5,926 nt of DNA from Acinetobacter sp. (lineage in GTDB: Bacteria; Pseudomonadota; Gammaproteobacteria; Pseudomonadales; Moraxellaceae). The DNA lies in NCBI GenBank assembly GCA_030152605.1, contig JASLJB010000174.1:1-5926 (forward strand). The letters run 5' to 3'. The notes beneath the pieces were generated by a model. The model was not told the DNA's origin. It was given only the letters and a program-made list of their open reading frames with translations, and ran no database searches. The position numbers and the translations under genes are program-made. This document shows positions 1 to 5,025 of the stretch, in pieces. Position 1 is the stretch's first letter; each line of letters begins with the position of its first letter.

Positions 1-137
1 TACGAATCATCCCCGCTCTTAACATCAGCTGGTGTGAAATCACCTCTGCATCACTTGGGGTTTCTCTTAACGTTGAAAATAAAAAGCGACTCGCGCGCAT
101 GGAAGTTGTCCTAATCATTAACGATAAAATTGAATAA
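1..137 (+). CDS. C-terminal end of an unidentified protein, possibly OmpA-like (partial)
   Basis: An open frame runs in from the left edge and stops at TAA 135-137, giving about 44 residues that end MEVVLIINDKIE. The stretch NKKRLARMEVVLI resembles the end of OmpA/MotB-type peptidoglycan-binding domains, which commonly finish with an N-R-R-V-E-V-type strand after a basic helix. That is the only clue, and it is weak because most of the gene is outside the window. No membrane segment or signal can be judged. The frame is supported by its lack of stops up to the edge and by a possible hairpin terminator shortly after the stop. The function should be treated as unknown. Confidence 0.5.
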   Translation, partial: RIIPALNISWCEITSASLGVSLNVENKKRLARMEVVLIINDKIE

Positions 138-142
138 ACAAA

Positions 143-168
143 GAGTTGGGTTAAATCTCACCCAGTTC
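143..168 (+). terminator. possible weak terminator after the partial left-edge gene
   Basis: A 9-bp stem pairs 143-151 with 160-168 around an 8-nt loop. As RNA it includes two G-U wobbles. It begins six bases after the stop codon. The tail (ATTCTTGG) is only slightly T-rich, so intrinsic termination here is uncertain. Confidence 0.35.
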
Positions 169-235
169 ATTCTTGGCTGCGACATTATGACATGAATTTT
201 TTAGGATAGAACCGAAGATCAAATTCTTTTCTGCA

Positions 236-265
236 TTGCAACAGATCTTGGGAATTGATTACACT
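236..265 (+). promoter_or_regulatory. candidate sigma-70 promoter for the response regulator
   Basis: TTGCAA (236-241) and TACACT (260-265) are 18 bp apart. Each matches the sigma-70 consensus at four of six positions. Transcription would start near 272 and leave a leader of about 75 nt before the ATG at 346. A start there would also rule out the longer reading from 268. This is inferred from sequence only. Confidence 0.33.
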
Positions 266-345
266 GCATGCTGTACGATCCTGATCGGATCATGCAGATT
301 TACAGCAACGCACATCCACAGACATCGCATAGAGTAGATAAAGTT

Positions 346-723
346 ATGGCACGTATCTTGGTCGTTGATGATTCACCTACAGAAATGTATCGCTTCAAAG
401 AAATCCTGATCAAACAAGGCTATGAAGTCTTAGAAGCCAATAACGGTGCGGATGGCGTGACCTTGGCATTGGCAGAGTTGCCGGATTTGATTTTGATGGA
501 TTTGGTGATGCCGGGGGTAAATGGCTTTCAAGCCACACGTCATCTTTCGCGTGATGCCAGTACGCAGCATATTCCGATTGTGATCGTGAGCAGCAAAGGT
601 CAGGAAACGGATCGCGAGTGGGGCATACGCCAAGGCGCCAGCGAGTATTTAACCAAGCCGATCGATGAAGCCGCATTACTAGACACCATCGCAGTACATC
701 TGGCGAATAAGCCACAGGTTTAA
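346..723 (+). CDS. PilH-like single-domain response regulator (CheY-type receiver)
   Basis: This 125-residue protein is a complete receiver domain with no output domain. Visible hallmarks are the acidic pair D8/D9, the phospho-acceptor D52 in LILMDLVMPG, the switch serine S82 in IVIVSS, and K104 in YLTKPID. Segments such as ILVVDDSPTE, PGVNGFQATR and the W92-G-x-R-Q-G-A region closely match PilH, which acts in the Pil-Chp chemosensory pathway of type IV pilus twitching. It would be phosphorylated by a histidine kinase and act through protein contacts in the cytoplasm. The open frame extends back to 268, but the ATG at 346 gives the normal family length and starts directly with the conserved MARILVVDD; a weak AGAG lies 11 nt upstream. 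No pilG, pilI, pilJ or chpA is adjacent, so it may be a paralogue and not pilH itself. It is sure as a receiver domain, less so as PilH. Confidence 0.9.
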   Translation: MARILVVDDSPTEMYRFKEILIKQGYEVLEANNGADGVTLALAELPDLILMDLVMPGVNGFQATRHLSRDASTQHIPIVIVSSKGQETDREWGIRQGASEYLTKPIDEAALLDTIAVHLANKPQV

Positions 724-766
724 GTGCCTGTTATTGCACGTTACAGCAGAACAAAATGACAGAAAG

Positions 767-804
767 ACAAACGGCCTATGCCGTGAACGACATCGGCCAT
801 TTGT
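767..804 (-). terminator. hairpin between converging genes, probable dapE terminator
   Basis: The segments 767-776 and 795-804 pair over 10 positions with one mismatch. The inner part (778-783 with 788-793, loop TGAA) extends the hairpin. The C/A mismatches on the plus strand become G-U wobbles in the minus-strand RNA, so the structure is better for the dapE transcript. In that direction a T-rich tail (CTTTCTGTCATTTTG) follows. The element starts 18 bases after the dapE stop. It may also slow transcription coming from the response regulator. Confidence 0.55.
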
Positions 805-821
805 GTCATATAATCAACTGA

Positions 822-1958
822 TTATTGGGCTAATAACTGCACCAAGATTTGTTCGTAAATTTCAGCCAAAGGCTCAAGCTCATTGATATTGACGTGCTCG
901 TTGACTTGATGAATGGTGGCATTTAACACCCCAAGTTCCAAGACTTGTGCACCGGTTGGCGCGATAAAACGACCATCTGAGGTACCGCCGCTGGTTGACA
1001 ATTCAGCTTCAACACCGGTGACTTCACGAATCGCATGTTTGGCCGCATTCACCAACTCACCAACTGGGGTCAGGAAGGGGAGGCCGGACAGCGTCCATTT
1101 GATCGAATATTCAAGTTGATGTTGATCTAAGATATCGATCACACGTTGCTTTAAGATTTCCGCCGTGACTTCAGTGGAGTAGCGGAAGTTAAAAGTCACA
1201 TCTAGGTGACCCGGGATCACATTGGTTGCGCCAGTACCGGAGTGGATATTCGAGATCTGAAATGAAGTGGCAGGGAAGTATTCATTGCCCTGATCCCACA
1301 CTTCTTGACACAGTTGATCAATCGCTTTGGCCGCAGCATGAATCGGGTTATTGGCCAAGTGCGGATAGGCTACATGACCTTGTTTCCCTTGAACGGTCAG
1401 TACGCCATTGAGCGAACCACGACGACCATTTTTAATCACATCGCCAAGTTGGCTGGTACTTGAGGGTTCACCAACCAAACACCAAGTCATTTTTTCTTGA
1501 CGCGCTTCGAGGGTTTCGATGACTTTTACCGTACCGTTGATCGATGGACCTTCTTCATCAGAGGTGATGAGAAAAGCAATCGAGCCTTTGTGTTGCGGAT
1601 GATTTTTAACAAAACGTTCTGACGCCACCACCATCGCAGCTAAAGCAGTTTTCATGTCTGCGCTACCACGACCATAGAGTTTGCCGTCACGAATTTCAGG
1701 TTGAAAAGGATCAGAATTCCATGCATCGAGATGACCCGTCGGCACCACATCGGTATGACCTGCAAAACAAAATACCGGATCTGTTGTGCCACGACGTGCC
1801 CAAAGATTATCCACATCTTCAAAGCGCATGGATTCGATATCAAAGCCAATCTTGCTGAGGCGGTCTGCCATGATGGTTTGGCAAGTATGGTCCAGTGGGG
1901 TCACAGAGGGTTGGCGCAGCAGTTCTAAACTAAGTTCGAGGGTATCAGACTGATTCAT
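822..1958 (-). CDS. dapE: succinyl-diaminopimelate desuccinylase DapE
   Basis: DapE hydrolyses N-succinyl-LL-2,6-diaminopimelate to LL-diaminopimelate and succinate, in the cytoplasmic pathway that supplies lysine and peptidoglycan cross-links. The 378-residue product is full length for the family (about 375) and belongs to the M20 zinc aminoacylase/carboxypeptidase group. Visible metal and catalytic residues are H68 and D70 (AGHTDVVPTG), D101 (GRGSADMKT), the E135/E136 pair (SDEEG), E164 (VGEPS) and H350 (NATIHQVNEH). The dimerisation insert (about 180-295, with the GRRGSLNG and HVAYPHLANNP segments) sits between the two halves of the catalytic domain. The frame reaches back to a TTG at 1979, but the ATG at 1958 gives the usual length and N-terminus; neither start has a clear Shine-Dalgarno. 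It stands alone, with a terminator between it and the small gene upstream. No convincing promoter was recognised in the roughly 110 bp in front of it. Confidence 0.97.
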   Translation of the reverse strand: MNQSDTLELSLELLRQPSVTPLDHTCQTIMADRLSKIGFDIESMRFEDVDNLWARRGTTDPVFCFAGHTDVVPTGHLDAWNSDPFQPEIRDGKLYGRGSADMKTALAAMVVASERFVKNHPQHKGSIAFLITSDEEGPSINGTVKVIETLEARQEKMTWCLVGEPSSTSQLGDVIKNGRRGSLNGVLTVQGKQGHVAYPHLANNPIHAAAKAIDQLCQEVWDQGNEYFPATSFQISNIHSGTGATNVIPGHLDVTFNFRYSTEVTAEILKQRVIDILDQHQLEYSIKWTLSGLPFLTPVGELVNAAKHAIREVTGVEAELSTSGGTSDGRFIAPTGAQVLELGVLNATIHQVNEHVNINELEPLAEIYEQILVQLLAQ

Positions 1959-2068
1959 GAATATAGGTCTATTGATCAAATAGCAGCTATCATAGAGGAA
2001 GATAAAAGCGAAAGAAAACTGAAATATAGCAAAGCAGTGAAAAGCCAGTGCAAAAACCGGGCACTAAA

Positions 2069-2100
2069 AAAGCCCTAATATCTAAAAATATTAGGGCTTT
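2069..2100 (-). terminator. strong intrinsic terminator of the entericidin-type gene
   Basis: A perfect 13-bp stem pairs 2069-2081 with 2088-2100 around a 6-nt loop. Read on the minus strand, the stem is followed by a run of T (from the A-run 2064-2068). It lies 18 bases after the stop of the small lipoprotein gene, so it should end that transcript before dapE. Reading the plus strand, the stem is followed by G and an A-run, so it would not work well in that direction. Confidence 0.85.
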
Positions 2101-2118
2101 GAAAAAAATCGAGCAAAC

Positions 2119-2259
2119 TTAAAGTTTATCTTGAGTTTTTTCCGCAGTTTTGGTGACTGCATTACCCGCGGAAGAAACGTCTTTCCCCACACCCTTAAAA
2201 GTATTACAACCAGTTAGAACAAAAGCCACGACTACAGAAGCTGCTAAGATTTTTTTCAT
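2119..2259 (-). CDS. entericidin A/B-family small lipoprotein
   Basis: A 46-residue minus-strand gene. The N-terminus is a lipoprotein signal peptide: positive MKK, a hydrophobic stretch at residues 4-14, and the lipobox L15-T16-G17-C18. The mature peptide would start at lipidated Cys18. The segment CNTFKGVGKDVSSAGNAV closely parallels the entericidin core (CNT-x-x-GVG-x-D-x-S-x-x-GNAI). In E. coli, EcnA/EcnB are small envelope lipoproteins described as an antidote/toxin pair; most homologues, including this one, have no proven function. The initiation region has three ATG codons in a row (2265, 2262, 2259). GGAG at 2266-2269 gives the best spacing, 6 nt, to the third, which is the start chosen; starting earlier adds one or two Met. 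There is no second entericidin gene beside it. Its own strong terminator marks a single-gene unit. Confidence 0.88.
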   Translation of the reverse strand: MKKILAASVVVAFVLTGCNTFKGVGKDVSSAGNAVTKTAEKTQDKL

Positions 2260-2265
2260 CATCAT

Positions 2266-2269
2266 CTCC
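2266..2269 (-). promoter_or_regulatory. ribosome binding site in front of a triple ATG
   Basis: GGAG on the minus strand directly precedes three consecutive ATG codons. The spacing is 0, 3 or 6 nt to the first, second and third ATG, so the third (2259) is favoured. This is the clearest Shine-Dalgarno sequence in front of any protein gene in the window. Confidence 0.7.
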
Positions 2270-2397
2270 AAGTTTTGATTTATTTTGATGTGGTTTTAGA
2301 TTAAAAAAATAGCACTCTATTGAATACGATACTTTTAATGTGAAAGCGTTATCAAATGTATTTAAAGTCACAATAATTACACAATACTGACGCTTAG

Positions 2398-3252
2398 TTA
2401 TATAGACTCAACTTGACGATACATATAGTAGGTGTTTTCGGTGTGGTTAAAGTAAAGTCCATTGCTGAGCCATTGTGGTTGTTGAGTGCTGAGATCAGAT
2501 TCGATACACAACCATTCTGAACGATCAAGTCGAATATAATCCTCATGATAGCGATGACTCCCCCAATGCCCGAGACGTCGTGCTGGATTGATCCATGTCG
2601 GAAGCGCCTGACAGGGCAGATACAATGTCGATTCGGGATCAGGCAGGTAAAGTTGACCTTTCATGATGGCGCGACGTTGACCCATTGCATAGGGCTGAGC
2701 CTCGATAAGCACCGTATCAAACTTAAATTGCTGATGACTAAAGTGATGCAGTTTTTTATATAAAGTGTCTTCTCGGTTGAGACCATACCAGTTCGGCAGT
2801 GATAGATCTGCCTCACCCAGATAATACTTAAGCGCCACTTCCCAATGCTCTATTTGTTGCGTGGCTTGATTGAGCACGACAAAGTCCAACTCTCCTAAAG
2901 TATTCTTAGCTTCAATGATCTGTAAGCTATGCGCCAACAGTTGATAGTCATGATAGCCACGCTCTTGCAGCCAAAACCAAATCAAATATTCAAAGCGTAA
3001 ACCGAGGCGGGTGCTTTTTAAGCTTGAGAAAAATTGCAGCAAGGGCTCGGGGTGCTGATCTAACTCGCGTAAGCGTGGCAGGTACTGGATATAGTGCTGT
3101 ACCCAGAAATCATCTGCATGCCAGTCAAAGTGATGCCGCATGGCGGGGTCGTTCGGGGTTGAACGCAAAATATTGGGACTGGCGATGGCAAAACACAGTT
3201 GCCGAACCCACGGGTGTTTAAAGTTGAGCCAAGGCTCAAAATATCTAGACAT
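2398..3252 (-). CDS. DUF1853 family protein
   Basis: A 284-residue soluble protein matching the DUF1853 pattern from memory: an N-terminal HPWVRQLCFAIASP segment (13-26), a middle LGLRFEYLIWFWL helix (83-94), then LGELDFVV (119-126), HWEVALKYYLG (136-146) and GQRRAIMKGQLYLP (191-204), with W-rich stretches near the end. Its biological role is not established. The middle block, with E88, E121/D123 and E138...K142 around predicted beta strands, resembles the active-site layout of PD-(D/E)XK nucleases, although the lysine is four residues after the glutamate instead of two. That reading is inference. The ATG at 3252 has no clear Shine-Dalgarno. The gene is divergent from the DUF454 gene, and a perfect inverted repeat lies about 20 bp before its start. 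It ends 138 bp before the entericidin-type gene on the same strand, with no obvious terminator between. Confidence 0.85.
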   Translation of the reverse strand: MSRYFEPWLNFKHPWVRQLCFAIASPNILRSTPNDPAMRHHFDWHADDFWVQHYIQYLPRLRELDQHPEPLLQFFSSLKSTRLGLRFEYLIWFWLQERGYHDYQLLAHSLQIIEAKNTLGELDFVVLNQATQQIEHWEVALKYYLGEADLSLPNWYGLNREDTLYKKLHHFSHQQFKFDTVLIEAQPYAMGQRRAIMKGQLYLPDPESTLYLPCQALPTWINPARRLGHWGSHRYHEDYIRLDRSEWLCIESDLSTQQPQWLSNGLYFNHTENTYYMYRQVESI

Positions 3253-3272
3253 AGAGGCAAATGCAGTCAGGA

Positions 3273-3293
3273 TTAAAGTCAGTTTGACTTTAA
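3273..3293. repeat. perfect 9-bp inverted repeat upstream of the DUF1853 gene
   Basis: TTAAAGTCA (3273-3281), spacer GTT, then TGACTTTAA (3285-3293) form a perfect 21-bp dyad. It sits 20 bp before the DUF1853 ATG, inside the divergent intergenic region. It could be an operator or an RNA hairpin in the 5' leader. The same nonamer, TTAAAGTCA, also occurs once at 2362-2370, upstream of the entericidin-type gene. Confidence 0.6.
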
Positions 3294-3371
3294 CGCGCAG
3301 GCGCAGAAACTACAATTTTATAAAAAGCGCTGTGGCCTATTTAAATCAAAAAAAACCACATGCCTTGCAAC

Positions 3372-3399
3372 TTAACTTGATGCAAAAAGCAGATATACT
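3372..3399 (+). promoter_or_regulatory. candidate promoter for the DUF454 gene
   Basis: TATACT (3394-3399) matches the -10 consensus at five of six positions. A poor -35 (TTAACT, 3372-3377) is 16 bp upstream. Transcription would start near 3406, just before the chosen ATG at 3428 and after the alternative ATG at 3380. The weak -35 keeps confidence low. Confidence 0.33.
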
Positions 3400-3427
3400 G
3401 AGTGCAACATCTGAATTGATTTGTCAT

Positions 3428-3847
3428 ATGAGAATATTGTTTTGGCGTAGCTTGGTCATCATATTTATCATTCTTGGGTTTATTGGGGCCTTATTACCCG
3501 GCATGCCAACCACGGTATTTTTAATCCTTGCGGCTTGGGCGGCCTCTAAAGGCTGGCCACAAATGGATGCTTGGTTGTTGAACCATCCCAAATATGGTCC
3601 AACCTTAAGGGATTGGCGTGCCAACGGCACCGTACCGCGACGAGCAAAGTGGATCGCATCAGGGATGATGTTGATCAGTGGCATCATTATGTTATTTACC
3701 TCTGCGCCGATCTGGGTCAAGGTCTTTACCGATGTCACCATGTTCAGCGTTGCGGTTTGGTTGTGGACACGACCTGAGCAGCCCACTGCCGACGCAGCAG
3801 TCGATGCAGCTATAGATGTGGAACAGGAACCAGCGCAGAGAAATTAA
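3428..3847 (+). CDS. YbaN-like DUF454 inner-membrane protein
   Basis: A 139-residue membrane protein of the DUF454 (YbaN) family, whose biochemical role is unknown. Hydrophobic segments at about 5-23, 29-40, 76-93 and 97-114 point to the inner membrane. Family hallmarks are visible: LGFIGALLPGMPTTVFLILAAW (16-37), a P44-x5-W49-L-L-x-H-P region, then YGPTLRDWRANGTVPRRAKW (56-75). The C-terminal ~25 residues are Ala- and acid-rich and likely a flexible cytoplasmic tail; E. coli YbaN, at about 125 residues, is slightly shorter. The frame continues upstream to 3140, overlapping the divergent DUF1853 gene, but the ATG at 3428 starts immediately before the first membrane helix as in the family. An ATG at 3380 would add 16 residues but falls upstream of the candidate transcription start. 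No clear Shine-Dalgarno precedes either. It appears to be a single-gene unit. Confidence 0.92.
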   Translation: MRILFWRSLVIIFIILGFIGALLPGMPTTVFLILAAWAASKGWPQMDAWLLNHPKYGPTLRDWRANGTVPRRAKWIASGMMLISGIIMLFTSAPIWVKVFTDVTMFSVAVWLWTRPEQPTADAAVDAAIDVEQEPAQRN

Positions 3848-4082
3848 ATCGCTGTGTAAAGCAACAAAAGGCGACAAGTTATTTAAATAACAAGTCGCTA
3901 GCCGGTCGGACCATTTGCGTCATTCGCTATAAAATACCCTGAATATGCTAGATCGACGCAAGATATCCTCTGCGGGAGTCGATAAAAAACAAGGATAAAT
4001 AGATAAATAATAAGCAAAAAATGCCCAAAACAAGCCAAATGATCTATTTTTTAATCACTCAACTGCAAAAAACAGCTTTCCG
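3848..4082. other. intergenic region with two imperfect dyads and no recognisable gene
   Basis: This stretch between the DUF454 gene and the tRNA promoter has no supportable coding frame. It contains an imperfect 28-bp dyad (3871-3898) made of GCGAC/GTCGC outer arms, a 2x2 internal mismatch and GTTAT/ATAAC inner arms. It starts 23 bases after the stop but lacks a T-run on the plus strand. A second structure pairs ATCGAC (3952-3957) with GTCGAT (3978-3983), plus GCA with TGC inside. From about 3984 to 4080 the sequence is A/T-rich with repeats of GATAAA/ATAAAT. This could serve as upstream promoter DNA for the tRNA operon. Confidence 0.5.
3871..3898 (+). terminator. possible terminator or structured dyad after the DUF454 gene
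   Basis: Two 5-bp stems (3871-3875 with 3894-3898, and 3878-3882 with 3887-3891) are separated by an A-A/A-A internal loop and closed by TTAA. No T-run follows on the plus strand. The opposite strand has a T-rich tail (CTTTTGTTGCTTT), but no gene there needs it. Its role is unclear. Confidence 0.3.
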
Positions 4083-4100
4083 TGTCAAAAGCGTTTGACA
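4083..4100. repeat. perfect inverted repeat overlapping the tRNA promoter -35 box
   Basis: TGTCAAA (4083-4089), spacer AGCG, TTTGACA (4094-4100). The right arm contains the full -35 hexamer TTGACA. A factor bound to this dyad would compete with RNA polymerase. The left arm also gives a TTGACA on the minus strand, but no -10 box is found at the right distance there, so a divergent promoter is not supported. Confidence 0.65.
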
Positions 4101-4122
4101 GTCGGTTAAGAATCTCTATAAT
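4095..4122 (+). promoter_or_regulatory. consensus sigma-70 promoter of the tRNA array
   Basis: TTGACA (4095-4100) and TATAAT (4117-4122) both match the consensus perfectly and are 16 bp apart. Transcription should start near 4129, leaving about 20 nt of leader before the first tRNA. The DNA upstream is A/T-rich, as for UP elements. The bases after the -10 box (GCACC) are C-rich, which would fit stringent control of stable RNA promoters, but that is inference. Confidence 0.9.
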
Positions 4123-4148
4123 GCACCACACAAACGATAAAGTCGTTG

Positions 4149-4224
4149 GGGCGCTTAGCTCAGTTGGTAGAGCGTCTGCCTTACAAGCAGAATGTCGGCG
4201 GTTCGATCCCGTCAGCGCCCACCA
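4149..4224 (+). tRNA. tRNA-Val (UAC), copy 1
   Basis: A 76-nt cloverleaf: acceptor GGGCGCT (4149-4155) pairs with AGCGCCC (4214-4220), then discriminator A and encoded CCA. The anticodon stem TCTGC/GCAGA encloses the loop CTTACAA, giving anticodon UAC for valine (GUA, and GUN by wobble if U34 is modified). The T-arm GGCGGTTCGATCCCGTC is intact. It is first in the array, about 20 nt after the predicted transcription start, and is identical to the three later Val copies. Confidence 0.98.
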
Positions 4225-4251
4225 AAGTCTTTATGTTGAAATGTTTTAAGT

Positions 4252-4328
4252 GCAGCGGTAGTTCAGTTGGTTAGAATATCGGCCTGTCACGCCGAGGGTC
4301 GCGGGTTCGAGTCCCGTCCGCTGCGCCA
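4252..4328 (+). tRNA. tRNA-Asp (GUC), copy 1
   Basis: A 77-nt cloverleaf: acceptor GCAGCGG pairs with CCGCTGC, followed by discriminator G (an aspartate identity base) and encoded CCA. The anticodon stem CGGCC/ends-GCCG region encloses CTGTCAC, giving anticodon GUC for both Asp codons. The spacer after Val copy 1 is 27 nt. It is identical to the other three Asp copies. Confidence 0.98.
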
Positions 4329-4372
4329 CTTAATTTTTCAACTTACGTTTGCCACAATGTGTTTGTGTTGAT

Positions 4373-4449
4373 GCAGCGGTAGTTCAGTTGGTTAGAATAT
4401 CGGCCTGTCACGCCGAGGGTCGCGGGTTCGAGTCCCGTCCGCTGCGCCA
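4373..4449 (+). tRNA. tRNA-Asp (GUC), copy 2
   Basis: Base-for-base the same 77-nt gene as the preceding Asp copy, 44 nt downstream. This is the only place in the array where two Asp genes are adjacent, so it breaks the Val-Asp alternation and suggests loss of a Val gene or an unequal duplication. Confidence 0.98.
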
Positions 4450-4470
4450 TTTAACATACATACACACTGA

Positions 4471-4546
4471 GGGCGCTTAGCTCAGTTGGTAGAGCGTCTG
4501 CCTTACAAGCAGAATGTCGGCGGTTCGATCCCGTCAGCGCCCACCA
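4471..4546 (+). tRNA. tRNA-Val (UAC), copy 2
   Basis: The 76-nt sequence matches Val copy 1 throughout, with encoded CCA at 4544-4546. The 21-nt spacer before it is the shortest in the array and has no promoter-like element, so it depends on upstream transcription. Confidence 0.98.
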
Positions 4547-4577
4547 CTTTATATTGTGACAGGTATAACGTGTTTTA

Positions 4578-4593
4578 ATACTTTGAGAAGTAT
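4578..4593 (+). repeat. hairpin in the Val2-Asp3 spacer
   Basis: ATACTT (4578-4583) and AAGTAT (4588-4593) form a perfect 6-bp stem around TGAG, ending six bases before the tRNA. A related ACTT-GAGA-AAGT hairpin occupies the matching position before Asp copy 4. They may be processing landmarks or relics of duplication. Confidence 0.4.
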
Positions 4594-4599
4594 GACCTT

Positions 4600-4676
4600 G
4601 CAGCGGTAGTTCAGTTGGTTAGAATATCGGCCTGTCACGCCGAGGGTCGCGGGTTCGAGTCCCGTCCGCTGCGCCA
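4600..4676 (+). tRNA. tRNA-Asp (GUC), copy 3
   Basis: Same 77-nt sequence as the other Asp genes, CCA encoded at 4674-4676. It follows a 53-nt spacer with a small hairpin and is followed by the longest spacer of the array (92 nt). Confidence 0.98.
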
Positions 4677-4704
4677 TTTATTTTCAGTAATGATTTTAAA
4701 TGGG

Positions 4705-4763
4705 GATGTTGTTGAAGCAACATCAAAAAGTACGCAAGTACAGATAAAATAACCCTGTTATTT
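4705..4763 (+). repeat. three consecutive hairpins in the 92-nt Asp3-Val3 spacer
   Basis: In order: GATGTTG (4705-4711) with CAACATC (4718-4724), a perfect 7-bp stem; GTAC-GCAA-GTAC (4730-4741), a 4-bp stem with a GNRA-type tetraloop; and AAATAAC (4747-4753) with GTTATTT (4757-4763), a perfect 7-bp stem with a 3-nt loop. The first is followed by A, not T, so it is not a terminator. No protein frame fits. The role is unknown; RNase cleavage guidance is one possibility. Confidence 0.5.
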
Positions 4764-4768
4764 GATCA

Positions 4769-4844
4769 GGGCGCTTAGCTCAGTTGGTAGAGCGTCTGCC
4801 TTACAAGCAGAATGTCGGCGGTTCGATCCCGTCAGCGCCCACCA
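4769..4844 (+). tRNA. tRNA-Val (UAC), copy 3
   Basis: Identical to the other Val genes, CCA encoded at 4842-4844. The bases just upstream (ACCCTGTTATT) resemble those 20 nt before Val copy 4 (ACCCTGTGATT), which points to shared origin of these two spacers. Confidence 0.98.
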
Positions 4845-4899
4845 AGTTTTTTGACTTAAACAAGTGATTCGAAAGATTTACTTGAGAAAGTCGCGCAGT

Positions 4900-4976
4900 G
4901 CAGCGGTAGTTCAGTTGGTTAGAATATCGGCCTGTCACGCCGAGGGTCGCGGGTTCGAGTCCCGTCCGCTGCGCCA
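4900..4976 (+). tRNA. tRNA-Asp (GUC), copy 4
   Basis: Identical to the other Asp genes. The 55-nt spacer before it contains ACTT-GAGA-AAGT (4880-4891), similar to the spacer before Asp copy 3. It is followed by an 82-nt spacer with a T-run hairpin. Confidence 0.98.
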
Positions 4977-5003
4977 TTTAATTTAAAGATGTATCCAAAA
5001 GCT

Positions 5004-5025
5004 TGAACGTTCTGTTCATTTTTTT
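5004..5025 (+). terminator. possible weak terminator or attenuator inside the tRNA array
   Basis: TGAAC (5004-5008) pairs with GTTCA (5014-5018) around a 5-nt loop and is followed directly by seven T (5019-5025). The stem has only two G-C pairs, so termination would be partial at best. It lies between Asp copy 4 and the last Val gene and could lower expression of that last gene. Confidence 0.3.

Noticed and set aside
268..345. 26-residue N-terminal extension of the response regulator
   Set aside because: Not part of a receiver domain; the ATG at 346 starts at the conserved MARILVVDD, and a candidate promoter would place the transcript start after 268.
410..715. Minus-strand frames opposite the response regulator
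   Set aside because: Low-quality translations that mirror a gene with clear domain motifs on the plus strand.
3140..3427. 96-residue N-terminal extension of the DUF454 protein
   Set aside because: It overlaps the divergent DUF1853 gene, has no family similarity, and precedes the likely transcription start.
4060..4088. Divergent promoter using the minus-strand TTGACA at 4083-4088
   Set aside because: No -10-like hexamer at 16-18 bp on the minus strand (CAGTTG at 17 bp), and no minus-strand gene downstream to serve.
4021..4098. 25-codon plus-strand frame starting MPKTSQMIYFLITQ
   Set aside because: No ribosome binding site, and it runs into the -35 box of the tRNA promoter; chance frame in AT-rich DNA.
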